A stretch of 64,000 bases of DNA from Daldinia sp. FL1419 (lineage: Eukaryota; Ascomycota; Sordariomycetes; Xylariales; Hypoxylaceae), in contig MU623346.1 in the NCBI GenBank assembly GCA_025201765.1, positions 186,001 through 250,000 on the forward strand, written 5' to 3'. The notes under the pieces are model-generated. The model saw only the letters and a program-made list of their open reading frames with translations. It did not search any database and was not told where the DNA came from. Below are positions 44,201-56,300 of this stretch, one piece after another. The translations under genes were made by a program, and so were the position numbers. The stretch's first letter is position 1, and each line of letters starts with the position of its first letter.

Positions 44201-47189
44201 GCGTACGGAGATAGTAGAGCGCCAAGTCAAGGTCATCTTCTGCTGAGAACTCTACAGACTGGCTCGAGGCAACGGGATTAGCGGCCTGAGGGAAAGTTCG
44301 AAGAAAATTGAGTTCCGATATTTTTGTGACGAAGATTGAGAATAACCTAAGTTCCGGTATCAGCTGGCCATATACTACTGTATATTCTGGGAAAGTAAGC
44401 TTACTTATCAATGCCAACCATAGTGTTTAGCCAATTCTTTACCATCATAAACAATTGAGATCGCTCATCTAGTAGAGAGTCAAGCATCAAAAATAGGGGC
44501 CTAGTAAGCATAACGTCGTAGTGGTCCATTCCAGACAGTCGGGCCGCTGGTCTGAATTCGCTGATAGGGGTCTTTGGAGCTCTTCGGTCGGAATGAGAAG
44601 CATTATCCTGTAAAGTGTGAGACCAGAGAATAGTATATCTCCGACCCGGGTCGGCCGGCCGTATGGCGAATGTGCCTGCCGTATCATCCTTAAGCATTAA
44701 GCCGGAAATGACTGCTTCAATGTCGCGGTTCGAAGTCGTGAGAGCTGACTGCAATTGCCAGAGGCATCTCACCGTTTCGACATGATACTTCGGTTCAGTC
44801 AAAGATAAGAAGTCCCACGCGTGGCGAACTAACGGCTCAACTAGATCTGATAGATGAGCTATCGTTATTCGCTCACTAGTATAAAGTTGTGTGGAGAGAA
44901 AGAGAATTGACTTAAACGAGACGAAGGGCACGTTAGGTGCCGATAACCGTGTTTGCATAGCAGAAAGCAACATCGAGGTATCTATGGTATACTCCACGGG
45001 TATTTTAGATAGAAGAAGTCCCATAAGTCGGCTTCTAGCAGACACTGCGGCTTCTTGGTTGGCAGTTGTTAGGCTATCGCAAGTTAGACTGCACGCCTTT
45101 TGAATAAGGAGGGCTCCTATGGTACGCGGAGCAAAGGGCGCTGGCGTAGCCTCGAGATTCCCCTGGTCAGTGACATAGAAATTCCTAATCCTTTTCAGCA
45201 TCTCGCTGTTTGACATAGAAGCCACTACCGGTCCCTCTATCGATCCCACTGAATCTCGCTCTCTCGACCTGTTCGGGAACGCTCGTTGAGGAATAAGCTC
45301 AATCAAGTTACGCGCAATATCCAGCGCCTGAAATGGAACGGCCGATGTGTCGCTCCCGCTTGGGATTTTAGATGCATTATTATGCTCCTTCACGTCCTCT
45401 AGCATTGCTAAGATGGATAGAGAAGTAAGAGGTGCGTGGACAGTTATCATTTCCTCATCTCGAATATTAAAGTGTGTCATGATGAATTGAACGAGTGATA
45501 GTTTCTCATTGCGCTCCGCGTCTGTCGTGTTACCTGGGCTGATGGCTTGAGCCACGAGCCCTATCATCTCGCTGAATATGAGTCCACTCTCGACACCGTC
45601 AAAGAACACGCTCGCACTGCGTAACACTTCATTGAATTCAGCTTTATTTGAAGCTCTATTTTCGAAGTCCTTGACGCTAACCATTACTGGAAGGAATATC
45701 TCCGGAATTACTAGACCACCTATCTCCCACCTGTCCATAAGCGATAGGCATATTCGATATGGCTGAGCCCTTTCTGTTGGATTATTATTATGGGCAGTAT
45801 TGATCATTGCCAGTAATGCTTGAGTTAGAGGATGCAACCCGTACTCCTCGAAATAACTCGTCTTGGAACTGAGGAAACCATGCTGATCAGATGGGGAAGA
45901 AGGCGACTTTGGACCATTCTCGTGATCTTGACCTGAAGGCTCGGGTCCCAAGAACCAAGCCCAAAGTCGCCGGTTAAGGCTCATATCTCTTCGGGTAACA
46001 ACACAGGCAGCTGCCCGAAGCAAAAGCTCCAAATCATCGCTCTTGACCCTCTTTTGTAGTACCTTCGAGTGCAAGGGTAAGTGTGTAACTAAAAGATCCA
46101 GAAAGCCCCGTTGTATGAGGAGTTGCTCGTCTCCTAACCCGGCTGCAAAGCATCTAAGGAGTAAACCAGGCTCAGGGGAAGTCACAAGGCTCGAAAGCTC
46201 AGACGACAGGATGTCGGCCTCGGCTTCTTGAGCCTTATTTGGGTTTACTTCTTGAGTCACCGGGTGCCCCAGTTTTGGTAATCTCCGAATGAGGTATGCC
46301 AGGGCACCAGGTCGTCGACTCTGGCCCGTAATTGTGGCCAAGAAGAAACATTGCCAAAAGAAATCATCTCCGGTCGAATCTGTCGACGTAAGGTCCTTAC
46401 AATTTGGTGGTCGGATAGTCGTCTTGAATTTCTCCAATATTTTTAACGTTCGATCGAAATCTTCGCTCGTTTCGTCCTCCAGTCCGGGTAGAAGAGCCAG
46501 GATAACACTCTTCATTGCGGGCCGCAGCGACCTGGGATCTACATGTAAAACGTGGGCTTCGAGGAGATCAAGGAACGGCGCCCTGACCGTCAGAGACGCG
46601 AATGATAAGGTCGGCGCAAGACCTGGAAGGTATAAAGGGAGATCTCTAGATAGGCCATCTTTGCCTATAATCGAGAATATGTAGGCATAAACCTCGAGCG
46701 CTTTCTGGTGTACGCCGGAAGGGAGCGAGGGATTCAAACATTGCGAGAGGCGCTTTGCGACTAGAGTTTTGGAGGGGATGGAGGTTATGCTTGCTTGACG
46801 AGCTTGCAAGGCCTAGAGCAAGCATCTTAGCAATAGTTCATGATAGCTACGGGTATATAAGCGAGTTTCTTACTTTGAGCAATCTACTCAAGAATGATAT
46901 ATAGTCTGCCCATTCTTCTAAAGCCGTATCGAATAGCGACAGGGCTCGCTCGACGCCTGACGCGTACTTTCGGTAGTGCTTATCTTTTATGGGAGTATCC
47001 TCTACCGCAAACTATGTTAGTAAGGCATGAGTAGTCGAAACGGAATATTGGGATTGGGATTGGGATTGGGATTGGGATTGGTATAAAAGTACCTGCGCCT
47101 AGTTGATTCCTCCATTGCCTCACAACTGGGGTATTCTGCCCAGAGCTATCCGGGGATATGGAGCGGCGGGAACCGGGTTCGAGGGCCAT
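41222..47189 (-). CDS. dopA: Dopey-family protein Dop1/DopA
   Basis: Six exons on the minus strand (47093-47189, 46874-47001, 44405-46812, 44108-44346, 42594-44056, 41222-42538) give 1883 aa; each junction keeps the frame. The N-terminus carries the Dopey_N signature: KHYRKYASGVERALSLFDT, EEWADYISFLSRLLKALQ, VAKRLSQCLNPSLPSGVHQKALEVY. The C-terminal third (LPKILVESDRVLTAAGA, LAPIWPTINAELHAAI, CKLLDLL) matches the conserved leucine-zipper-like end. Dop1 forms a complex with Mon2 and acts in endosome-to-Golgi traffic; in Aspergillus dopA is needed for development. The first intron holds a hexanucleotide repeat. Divergent from MON1 with 953 bp between starts. Confidence 0.95.
47048..47081. repeat. 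(TTGGGA)n hexamer repeat in dop1 intron 1
   Basis: About five TTGGGA units in a row lie inside the first intron of dop1; the transcribed strand reads TCCCAA. It is not the TTAGGG telomere repeat. Confidence 0.9.
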
Positions 47190-48142
47190 AATTAACGTAG
47201 CTGATACTAAGGAGGTACTGGTCGGAGGACCACGGGGTCGCGTTCAAGACTGGAGAAGTCGGGGCGCATATCTTTGATACGGCGCATCTGTTTGTGAAGT
47301 TTCGTTTGTGGTTTAAGAGGGGCCACAGGACGGATAGATATTGTACAAGGCAGACAACAACCACTTGGAAGCTGGCACAATTGAACCGCATTGGACTTTT
47401 TTTTATTTTTTTTTATTGCGAATTACGTTGCAGGCACCCGCTAAACCACTAGCTTAGACCGCTAAACCGCTAAGCCGGTACAAGTTACATCCCGTATTGT
47501 ACAACACAGGGCACGTCCCGATTGCATAACGGCGGTACCTAGGCTCGGAAGCTGTCTGTCTTATTGGCCATATTCCCCCAGCTTTATGCTAAAGATATCT
47601 CTTTTTCCGAAACCACATGGGCCCATAGGTACCACTAGAATACCTAACCTTAGGTAGTTAAGGATAAAAACCAAGGATGATGTTTAACAGAAGGTAACGA
47701 CAATATTAAATAAATATTAATATATATATTTTTTCCATAATTTTTCTTGCAATATTAAAGCTGTTTTTATAAATGAGGTTTTTGATATTAAGTATCAGAG
47801 ATTATAGTGTTGTTTGGCAGGGAGTGCGCCACCTTTTTTGACGCTGTTCTGCCCCTGCATCCTTGATCAAAGCGTAGCATCCCCGAGGGGTGCGAGTCGA
47901 ATAGTAGGTATGTAGGTAGACAGCACTAATAGGTACCACATACATGTACCTCTTATATAATTAACTCCCAATTCTTCAATCTTCTCTCTTTCCTCCTAAC
48001 GAGACCCTATCGCGAAATGGAAATAGCTAAAGATAGTTGAGGCTAGACTAACTAACTAGGTACCTAGTTAAAGACTATCGTTACTATTCGATAAACTAGA
48101 AAAGAGAATGATACAGCGGGCCGTTACGGAAACGGAGGTACG
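47190..48142. promoter_or_regulatory. Divergent promoter region of dop1 and mon1
   Basis: No gene is supported. Features seen are a T-rich tract at 47399-47417, a cluster of CGCTAAACC-like repeats at 47440-47475, AT-rich sequence at 47700-47770, and CCTAGGTA-type motifs near 47536 and 48058-48067 (ACTAGGTACCTAGT). Confidence 0.45.
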
Positions 48143-49969
48143 ATGAGCGCGGAGAATGTTGGCTCATCAGGGGACGCTGCCGCCTTAGGCGCAGAACGGC
48201 CTCCCCCTTTACCTCCAAGGCCATCTCAGAATCAAGCTCAAGGAAATGAGTCGGCAGTACCAGATAGGCCCAAATTATCCTCGCAACCGACTACCGCAAT
48301 TTCATCCATGAATATTCAGACCCTTCAATTTCCAGATGGGTCACGTGGTACTTTCTCAACCGCCGTCGAGAATAATCCTCCAGGCACGGAGCAGACGTCT
48401 AATTCTTCAAGTGGCGGCGTAACGAGCGTGGGCTTTAATCCCATGAATAACGACATAGATGAGTCTATGAGTATTATGAGTCTTGCACCGACTTTGCGGC
48501 CGCCAGGGGATTTGGAAAGCCTACTCGTTGGGGACACGAGTAAGAAGAGTCCCGCTTGGATGCTCTTGCATGCGCAATCCGCAGCCGTGCAACCCTTTGA
48601 AACCATCAGGGCCGAGGAAGGTACTATTTTCGCCGATTTCGCCCGTGAATTCGACGAAATACCCGAGTCTAGCGAGACTTGGAGTGACGAGGCCAGACTA
48701 AGACTGTGGAAGTCCAAGTTAAAACACTTCATGATTTTATCTTCGGCGGGCAAGCCGATTTACAGTAGATATGGCGATTTAGAAATGATCAACTCCTCGA
48801 TGGGTGTCGTACAGACCATTATCTCGTTCTACCAAGGGGCCAAGAACCCCCTTCTAGGCTTTTCTGCCGGAAACACGCGGTTCGTCATCGCCACAGAAGG
48901 CCCTCTCTACCTCATTGCCATAAGCAAGCTCGGGGAGAGCGACTCCCAGCTGAGAGCCCAGCTTGATGCTCTCTATATGCAGATCTTGTCGACTCTGACG
49001 CTCCCAACCCTTACTAACATATTCGCCAATCGCCCATCTACGGATCTACGGAAGCCTTTACAAGGTACCGAATCTTTGCTTTCTTCCTTGGCGGATAGTT
49101 TTACTAGAGGATCACCATCTGCTTTGCTAGGCGCTTTAGAATGTCTTAGACTAAGGAAATCACATCGGCACGCCATCAATAATGCTTTTCTAAAAACGAA
49201 GACCGATAAGCTCCTATATGGTCTAATAGTCGCAGGCGGAAGACTGGTCAGCGTCATCCGACCACGCCGCCACTCCCTCCATCCTAGTGATCTGCAACTT
49301 ATCTTCAACATGCTATTCGAGTCCGGCAGCGTCAAGGCCGGAGGAGGCGAGAACTGGATTCCTCTTTGCCTTCCGGCCTTCAACAATCGCGGCTATCTCT
49401 ACATGTATGTCAGCTTCCTAGACGTGGATCCCGAGTCTGAGAGGGATATGAACGCTGCTGGGGAGGAAGTTGCCATTATTTTAATAAGTCCGGATAAAGA
49501 GAGTTTCTTCGATCTGCAAAACATGCGCGACGACGCCGTGACCGAACTCGAGAAACGAGGGCATCTAGACATAATCAAAACCGCGGTCCGTCAAGGCCGC
49601 CCGAAAATGAACGACATTGCGCCAGGAACGCACATCAGCCACTTCCTGTTTAAATCACGCGCCAATGTCCAATTCTGCATGCCCTCGTTACATCCGACCT
49701 TCACCAATCTCATCTCCCACCGACGCCTCATGTCCCTGTACCATAGCCTGCACTCCACCATCCACGCCAAACACACGCACGTCAAGGTCCTGCACTGCGT
49801 CGGGGAAGATACCACGTCCCTTGCGTGGATCACGCCTATATTCGAGTTCTACTGCGTCGCGGGACCGAACGCCTCTCGCACCGTCATGACGCAGGGCGCG
49901 AATAAAATTATGCAATGGGCTAAGCGTGAGGAGGAGAGGTTATTCATTATAGGCGGGGGTGTTTTTTGA
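48143..49969 (+). CDS. mon1: Vacuolar fusion protein Mon1
   Basis: A single exon of 608 codons. A disordered, Pro/Ser-rich N-terminus (about 1-165) precedes the Mon1 core of longin domains: WKSKLKHFMILSSAGKPIYS starts the first one, followed by QTIISFYQGAKNPLLGF and YLIAISKLGES. Later LLYGLIVAGGRLVSVIRPRR, SDLQLIFNMLFES and WIPLCLPAFNNRGYLYMYV are also hallmark segments. Mon1 with Ccz1 is the guanine-nucleotide exchange factor for Rab7/Ypt7 and drives early-to-late endosome conversion and autophagosome fusion. No break is visible. Confidence 0.96.
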   Translation: MSAENVGSSGDAAALGAERPPPLPPRPSQNQAQGNESAVPDRPKLSSQPTTAISSMNIQTLQFPDGSRGTFSTAVENNPPGTEQTSNSSSGGVTSVGFNPMNNDIDESMSIMSLAPTLRPPGDLESLLVGDTSKKSPAWMLLHAQSAAVQPFETIRAEEGTIFADFAREFDEIPESSETWSDEARLRLWKSKLKHFMILSSAGKPIYSRYGDLEMINSSMGVVQTIISFYQGAKNPLLGFSAGNTRFVIATEGPLYLIAISKLGESDSQLRAQLDALYMQILSTLTLPTLTNIFANRPSTDLRKPLQGTESLLSSLADSFTRGSPSALLGALECLRLRKSHRHAINNAFLKTKTDKLLYGLIVAGGRLVSVIRPRRHSLHPSDLQLIFNMLFESGSVKAGGGENWIPLCLPAFNNRGYLYMYVSFLDVDPESERDMNAAGEEVAIILISPDKESFFDLQNMRDDAVTELEKRGHLDIIKTAVRQGRPKMNDIAPGTHISHFLFKSRANVQFCMPSLHPTFTNLISHRRLMSLYHSLHSTIHAKHTHVKVLHCVGEDTTSLAWITPIFEFYCVAGPNASRTVMTQGANKIMQWAKREEERLFIIGGGVF

Positions 49970-50163
49970 ATTATGACAATGTAACTACCTATTATTATTG
50001 TTGTTATTATTATTATCATTATTATCATTATTATAATCCATCGCGAAAACTCATGTTGCAATCTGCTCCTGAAACTCCCCGTGTATACTTGAAATCGACC
50101 GTCTACCTAATCATACAGTCACATTCCTGTCCACATCTATATCTAGGTATATAGACACAAGCC

Positions 50164-50700
50164 GTCTTTTAGGCGGGTCATATTCCCTGGGCCTTGGCGC
50201 CCGGATCTTGGTTTCTTGATCTGTGGCCAAGACAAAAACCACCACCGCAGTAAGCCAAGGAGTCGTCGACGTGAACTCCCCGCTCACCGTCTTTAATACA
50301 GGCGATATTCCCTAGTAGTATATCGTAGACCGCAAGACCACACCCCGGCAGGAGTTTCTCGCTTGATCTCGCGGCCGCCGTCTTTAAGGCGGATGATATT
50401 CTCCATGTCTAAGATTTGAGGTCTAAGACAGGCCAAAAAAACCACCACCGCGGGACAAGAAGTAGCACAGTTGAATTTTCTGACTGCCTTGATGTAGGTA
50501 TGATTCGCGAGGCATCTTTAAGGCAGATAATATTCCCCGTTCTTGAAACAGGCCCAAAGACACCCACCGTGGCTATGACTTTCTCGCTTGATCCCCCCCG
50601 CCACGGTCATGCCAGGCTTCGTATTCAGTAGGCAAAGACACGCCGTACCTAAGCACTCTTTCTTCTCCTAGAACAGGCCATAAAACCACCGCGCTTCGCT
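50164..50700. repeat. Degenerate tandem array, about four copies of a 90-135-bp unit
   Basis: A core reading (minus strand) GGGAATATCATCCGCCTTAA recurs at plus positions near 50164, 50289, 50380 and 50514. A second block reading GGTGGTTTTTGGCCTG recurs near 50225, 50435, 50550 and 50680. The units differ by many substitutions and by length, so the array is old. It lies between mon1 and the 3' end of the next minus-strand gene. Confidence 0.6.
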
Positions 50701-50853
50701 GGGAGCCTTCGTGGGAGACTTCTCGAGAAGCATCTTCTGTTTAGTCGGAATATCGGTGTTCTCGGTATGAGTGAAATGCGACTTGTCAGTCCGGGCCGAC
50801 AAGAAGCCATCATTGAGGAGCTCCTTGGGCCCGGAGCCCCGCCCGCAGGATCT

Positions 50854-52064
50854 TCAGGGGGCCCCTCGGACGGAGCCCTGGTCCCCTTTCTCGTCACTCT
50901 CCATTTGTACCGGAGACGACGGCGCCGCAGTTGCGGAGGTACTTATAACCCGGCCAGAACGAACAGACCCGCATGGATGGTCAGCCATTTCGAACCGGCC
51001 TGTACCAGTGTTTCTGTCCGTTTTGGTGGATACAGATGTAACAGGGGTAGTGAGAGCCTTTAATCTTCGTCGGGGATTGGCAACGAGATTGTGGCTTACT
51101 TCTTTCTATAAACTCTTTGTTAGAACTTGAGACTTGTTATGCGAGTAGAAGAATGAATGAACAACGAAATTACCTTCCAAAGATGAATTCCCCTTCCTTT
51201 TTTGAAAAGTATCCTGCGCTCTTCCTGGTGGAGTGCAGGTGTGCGTTCATATTCACTCCCATTTCTACCTGCAATTCCGCTAGCAGTGTTGCCGGCAACG
51301 CCATGCGTTGTCCCGTTAATGGGTTTCTTTGATGTCCCTTCAGGCATCCGATTTATGGTTCCAGGTGAAGCTCCCCCGGCTAAACCATGAGTCGTGCCGT
51401 TATTATTGCCGTTGGTCTTTCTATCGGTCTTCATGTTGAACCCTCTATTGTTGTCGTTAATATGCATCAACCCATTACTGTCGCCTCCGTTCAACCATAA
51501 TTCGAGTCTTCCCTGTTTATGCTGTTGACTGCCGCGACCCCCACCACCAGCACCATGGAATATGAGCTGGTCTGCAGACAAACAAGTCTGAGCTGTCATC
51601 AAGGATGCGGAATATTTTCTTCCTTTGGCAGGAGATGATTCTGTTTTTATCTCTTCATGCCTAGACTGAGCGTGAAGCGATGGTTGCTGAGTCGACACCT
51701 GCAGCGGAGCATGCATTCTTGACATTGCAAATTCTGCTTCTTCCAAAATTTCCAAAATAGAAGCATTGGTAGTAGTAGAGTTAGTAGTAGCGTTGCTAAG
51801 TCCTCTCTCGCGATACTTGAAGTCAGGGCTGGGAGGGTGAGATGAGCACAGCGCGGAGAGGTTCATGTATCGTGCCGAGCTGCGAGGAAGTGATGGCTCA
51901 GTCGGAAAATCAGTTGAGTGATCAGATAGGCATTCAGAAGTGAGTGCGGATGAACGAGATCGGGTTTCCGCATCAGAATCAATATCAAGCATAAAAATAC
52001 CTTTATTGCGAGGCATGGCATTGGCACCACTATTATGCGGTTTATTTGCGTAACAGTTTGGCAT
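50854..52064 (-). CDS. Uncharacterised low-complexity protein (380 aa)
   Basis: Exons 51174-52064 and 50854-51105 on the minus strand, joined by a 68-nt intron (GTAATT donor, TTATAG acceptor) that replaces an unspliced tail. The protein is Ser/Asn/Thr-rich and mostly disordered. There is a short helical segment (ASILEILEEAEFAMSRM) and two related Asn/Gly blocks (NGTTHGLAGGASPGT and NGTTHGVAGNTASGI). A basic stretch NPRRRLKAL begins the second exon. No domain is recognised. After the TGA at 50854-50856 the same frame stays open for 61 codons and looks protein-like. The gene may be lineage-specific. Function unknown. Confidence 0.55.
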
Positions 52065-53359
52065 GGTTGTCCTCCCACCGTTGGTGTGCGGAAGGTTGAT
52101 GAGTTAGGTATTTGCGTTGAGGAAATCTCAGAGAATAATACTACCGTTACCATAAAAGGTATTTATTTGAAAATGTATGATGCCCTTAAATATTCTGATG
52201 GGGTTATTCTGATTTTGTTTTGTTCACGACAAGTGAATTTTTGAGTGAAGAGTGTAAAGAACACTTGACGACTAAATCAGGTTGCCAAGTAACAATTTGT
52301 TCAAGTGATGACCATGTGCCACAGTGTATTCAAGCAAACTAGTGCAAGAATTAAACTATGTAGCGTACGTTCCTGGTCGTGACGCTGTTATGTTGAGCCC
52401 AGCAGAGCGCGTGTTGTTAGATGGCTGATAAGTTGGCAGAGAATAAGAGAGAGAGAATTATAGGCATTCTCTTTAATTTAAAGAAGTGATGAACTTCTTT
52501 TTTTTTTTTTTTTTTTGAAGGTGGAAAATGAAGAAAGATGAGGAAAGATGGAAGTTGTAATGTTGTCGAGCAAAAATAATCGTGGCAGGAAATGTCACGA
52601 TGCTACAAAATATATTGTAACAAAGTACGTTGTATCCTGGAAAAATCGCACATGCCTTCCCCTATTCTTTCCCTAATGGTCATTAGGTACTTTAGGCACC
52701 CCTCGATGCCTAGCCATATAGGTTGGGAGGGACCCAGTACGCATATTTAGGTACGAAGAGGTTATTATACCTACCTAGGTAGGCAGGCAGGCAGGCAGGT
52801 AAGTAGGTAGGTACTTACTGATTACCATTCCCGTCATCCATTGACCAGACGACTATGCCGTAGAACCCATCTCCATCTAAATCTTGCCGGCTGTCCATTA
52901 GAGCTGAGTTCATCATCTAACTCCTACTTGAATTCGTAAAGCTACAAGCCTCAAGAGACTCAACTTCGACTCAAGAAATAGTTCATGAACCTGAGCTATA
53001 AAGTACGCCATGTTGTTCAGGATTATTATATACGTGAACACACAAAGGTAGCTCATCTGACTACGGAAAGTACGCGACATGCTCAACTCTCGTCAGGCCC
53101 GACCTACCCTACTTGAGGGAACTCTCAGCAACACCGTATACCAAATTTCCTACCCCATTATTACCAGTTCGGCTACAACAGTCCAGCATGGGAAAGTATC
53201 CGTGTGGACCTAATCCGCACCAGCTCCAAAAGGTTTGCTCCAAATACTAGCTAGTTAAGACCTGTTTGTGGTGTAATCCAATGGAGGTTGTACTCATAGT
53301 TTAGGACTCGGTATTATTGCTACGTAGGGGAAGGTATTATACTGACCCTTGTCCGTCCT
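52065..53359. other. 1.3-kb gap with simple repeats
   Basis: No gene is supported. A run of about 19 T lies at 52498-52516, next to an inverted AAAGAAGTGATGAACTTCTTT. A CCTACCTAGGTAGGCAGG-type repeat occupies 52768-52814. The start of the gap is the promoter of the low-complexity protein gene. Confidence 0.5.
52768..52814. repeat. CCTAGGTA / GGCA / GGTA tandem repeat
   Basis: CCTACCTAGGTA leads into four GGCA units and then GGTA units. Member of the same intergenic motif family as the repeat at 40762. Confidence 0.9.
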
Positions 53360-56300
53360 TCAGGTGCTGCGATTCCTTTTTGCGTATGCTCGCACAGCTG
53401 ATTTGGCATTTTTAACCCACTTGAGTATTTTCGATCGTACCCTTCGACTAAACCTAGCTCGATCGTGGTTCCCTCGAATCGAATGTCCGTCTCTCGAAAC
53501 CGATTGTCTATTGCTGACATTACCATTTGACGGGGTCGCCCCTTGATTGGACCTATTGTCTTTCCTATCCGGTTCAATAGTCGTGTCTGTCATTGTCGAG
53601 ATAGCCCCTGGAGGATCTACCAGGAAGCAATGAAGATCTGATATGCGCCTCCGCAAGCCCTGAGGTTGCCTGGCATTAGATTTGACACGAGCATCCATAG
53701 ATCGTGAGCTATACGGTGGTTTGTTCTGAACTTCCATCTTTGTTGGCGACGTCAGTTGTTCAGACTGAGATACTACTTTATTTGGCAGATCAATGCCTGA
53801 CGCAGCCTTAGTAGAAGAGTCCTCGATCCATCGTGGTCGTAACGACTCGCCGTTTATAGACGAAGGGGTAGGGCTTAGATCAGCTGGAAGTGTAAGCAAA
53901 TCTCTTGGGTTTTGTTTCCCAATATCAATAATACCGTCGGATACCTCTCCATCTACATTTCGGCGAACTGTAACGGACGGCGTACTGCTAGCAACGGTAC
54001 TTCTAGACGATCTGAGTTTCAATTTATTGCGGGTTCCCCTTCGAATAATACGATCGGTGTCTGGACCTTCGAAACGCGTATCAGGGGCTCTGGGAGCCCA
54101 ATTTGGGTCGATCTCTGCATTATTAAGCTTTGTCCCTGGAAATATTGTAGTTTCCGAGCTATGAGAAGCTTTCACCCTGAGCCTCAACTTCGGAGCGCTT
54201 TTATGTAGTCGTATAACCCGATTATCTCTAAGATCGCATTCCGGTATTCCAACGGCAGCGTCCTTAGGTTGGTGGGGTATGGATGGTTTGGAAAAATTAA
54301 ATGGGGCAAGAACCTCGACGACATCAGTATCAGTACTGGACGTGCTCTGTATGCTTGGAGTTGGAGGCGGTATATAGTCAGGATCACCAGGTAAAGGAGG
54401 TAAAGCTTTCATTAATTGTGGAATGCTGTTCTTCAGCTTCAACTGTCGTGCAGGCGAGATTGGCTTCGGCGAGACGATAGGTGTGGTGGAACAAGACGGT
54501 GATATATAAGGAAAGCCTTCGTTATCCTCTCTAGGCAGACTGCTGGTGCTAATTCTCGGTATTGCTTGGTTACGTTTATGGCGTTGGAACTGTTGTCTCT
54601 GCACGACTGTTATTCGGTTTGTTGGGGATAAGATATCATTACCTCCTCGGACGTCGTTGCGACAGTCCCCCCCATCAGCAGAGGATACCGCACTATCGCA
54701 GGCTTTATATCCATGGCCATTGAAACGATGGGCAGTTGCTATTTCAGGGCCATCATCTCGAATTATGGTTCTACTACAATCTGAATAGGCACGAGCTATT
54801 GTGCCAAGCCTATTTCGAATCTCGTATTCGGTGTCGTGGTGAACAGACTTCGAGAGTTCTTCAGTTGGTTCTGAACACGGGCGCTTTATGACGGAATTCC
54901 TGAGCAGCTTCTGACTGTCTCGTTTTTCTGTTATGCTAACCACATCACTTTCGCATATTTCATCTTCATTGAAGATCTCGCCTTGCGTATCGTCCCTCAA
55001 TATTATCCCCTGCTCGCTTCGGATTGTAGGAGCTTTGCCGCCCAGGACCTGTTTTTCTGGTGAGTTTGCCTTCGTCCTTGACGTGGCCGTCGCGCGATAG
55101 TCTGTGTAGCTATACGTAGGGGCGTCTTTCGACTCCAGATCGAGGCTCGGATTAAATGTATCCATAGAATCTCTACCTACTTGTGACGGTAATAAGTCAA
55201 TATCGTTACCCCTTTCAAACTTTCGATCCGCCTCCGAGCCACCAAATGTAATGGATCTACTCTCGGAACGTACGGAGCCGGTATTACAACGGGATGGTAT
55301 TCGGTCCGCCGTAGCCTGAAAATTTTCATATTGGTGCCTGTTAACATCGCTCAAAGCTCCGAGCCCACTTACCCTGTTAGGACTATGACTACCAGCCTCG
55401 AAAAATGCCGAATCCCGTTCTCTAAATGCAGCCGCTAAACTCTCATCGGGGTCTTGTAATACTAGTGGGCGGTTAAAGTTGGAAATACGAGTAGGAATCG
55501 GAGCAAAAGGCTGAACAGGCGTTATAGCGCGCGGCTGTCTACTTTCGAACCCTTCGGTATAGTCATAGTAACGTGGTACAGAAGCTGAGAGTCCACTCGG
55601 GCCAACTCGAGGTGTATGTGGCACCTTGTGGTACGTATTAACTAGCGAGGTGAGACTTGATGTCCTAGACGAGGAATTATCGAACCTTTCTCGATATGGG
55701 CCATTATAAGATGCCATGGAGGCTGTAGAATGAGTTCGAATTGAAGAAGGCCCTAGTGGCCCACGGCGACTAAGAGGGGGCAGACCTTGGGAAGGCAGTG
55801 AGACAGTAGATAGGTTAGCGTCCGCTCGAAGACCTAGGGGATGTGGTCTCTGTGGTGTCGGTGGGTACGAAGGTTTGTAAGGACCATGTGCAGTTCTCTA
55901 AAATCTCCTTGTGAGAATTCGATAACTCCGTAATGATTGTGATACTTACATATGAGGCTCGGTCAATTTCCACCATGCGGCTATAGTCGACTCGTCCGTT
56001 TTCTGTAAGGGCAGGGGAGGCCGGGCGGACTCCAGGTCTCTTTAAGCGAGTTGGATACGGGAAGGGTGATCGAGGACGTTGAAGCGGACCTCCAATAGCT
56101 TGACTCTGCAGAGTCGTTGTCGACCTATGGTGAGAAAGATGACGAGGTCCACAATTAGACATTGAATACGACCGCGGCGCAATGTCTTCTAAATATATCG
56201 AGGTCAACGTACTTGCAATAGATTTATGGCTCCCCAAAACACATATTCAGATTAATCACCTCGGGGACAATATCTTTACGTGAAGGCATTTTGTCATTTT

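Noticed and set aside
44067..44417. Independent 116-codon gene on the minus strand
   Set aside because: It is exon 4 of dop1 read into the flanking introns; neighbouring exons join in phase.
47048..47081. Telomere-like repeat
   Set aside because: The unit is TTGGGA, not TTAGGG, only about five copies, and it lies within an intron.
50649..51130. Overlapping ORFs of 82-119 codons on both strands
   Set aside because: They are shadows of the second exon and its in-frame extension on the minus strand, in GC-rich sequence.
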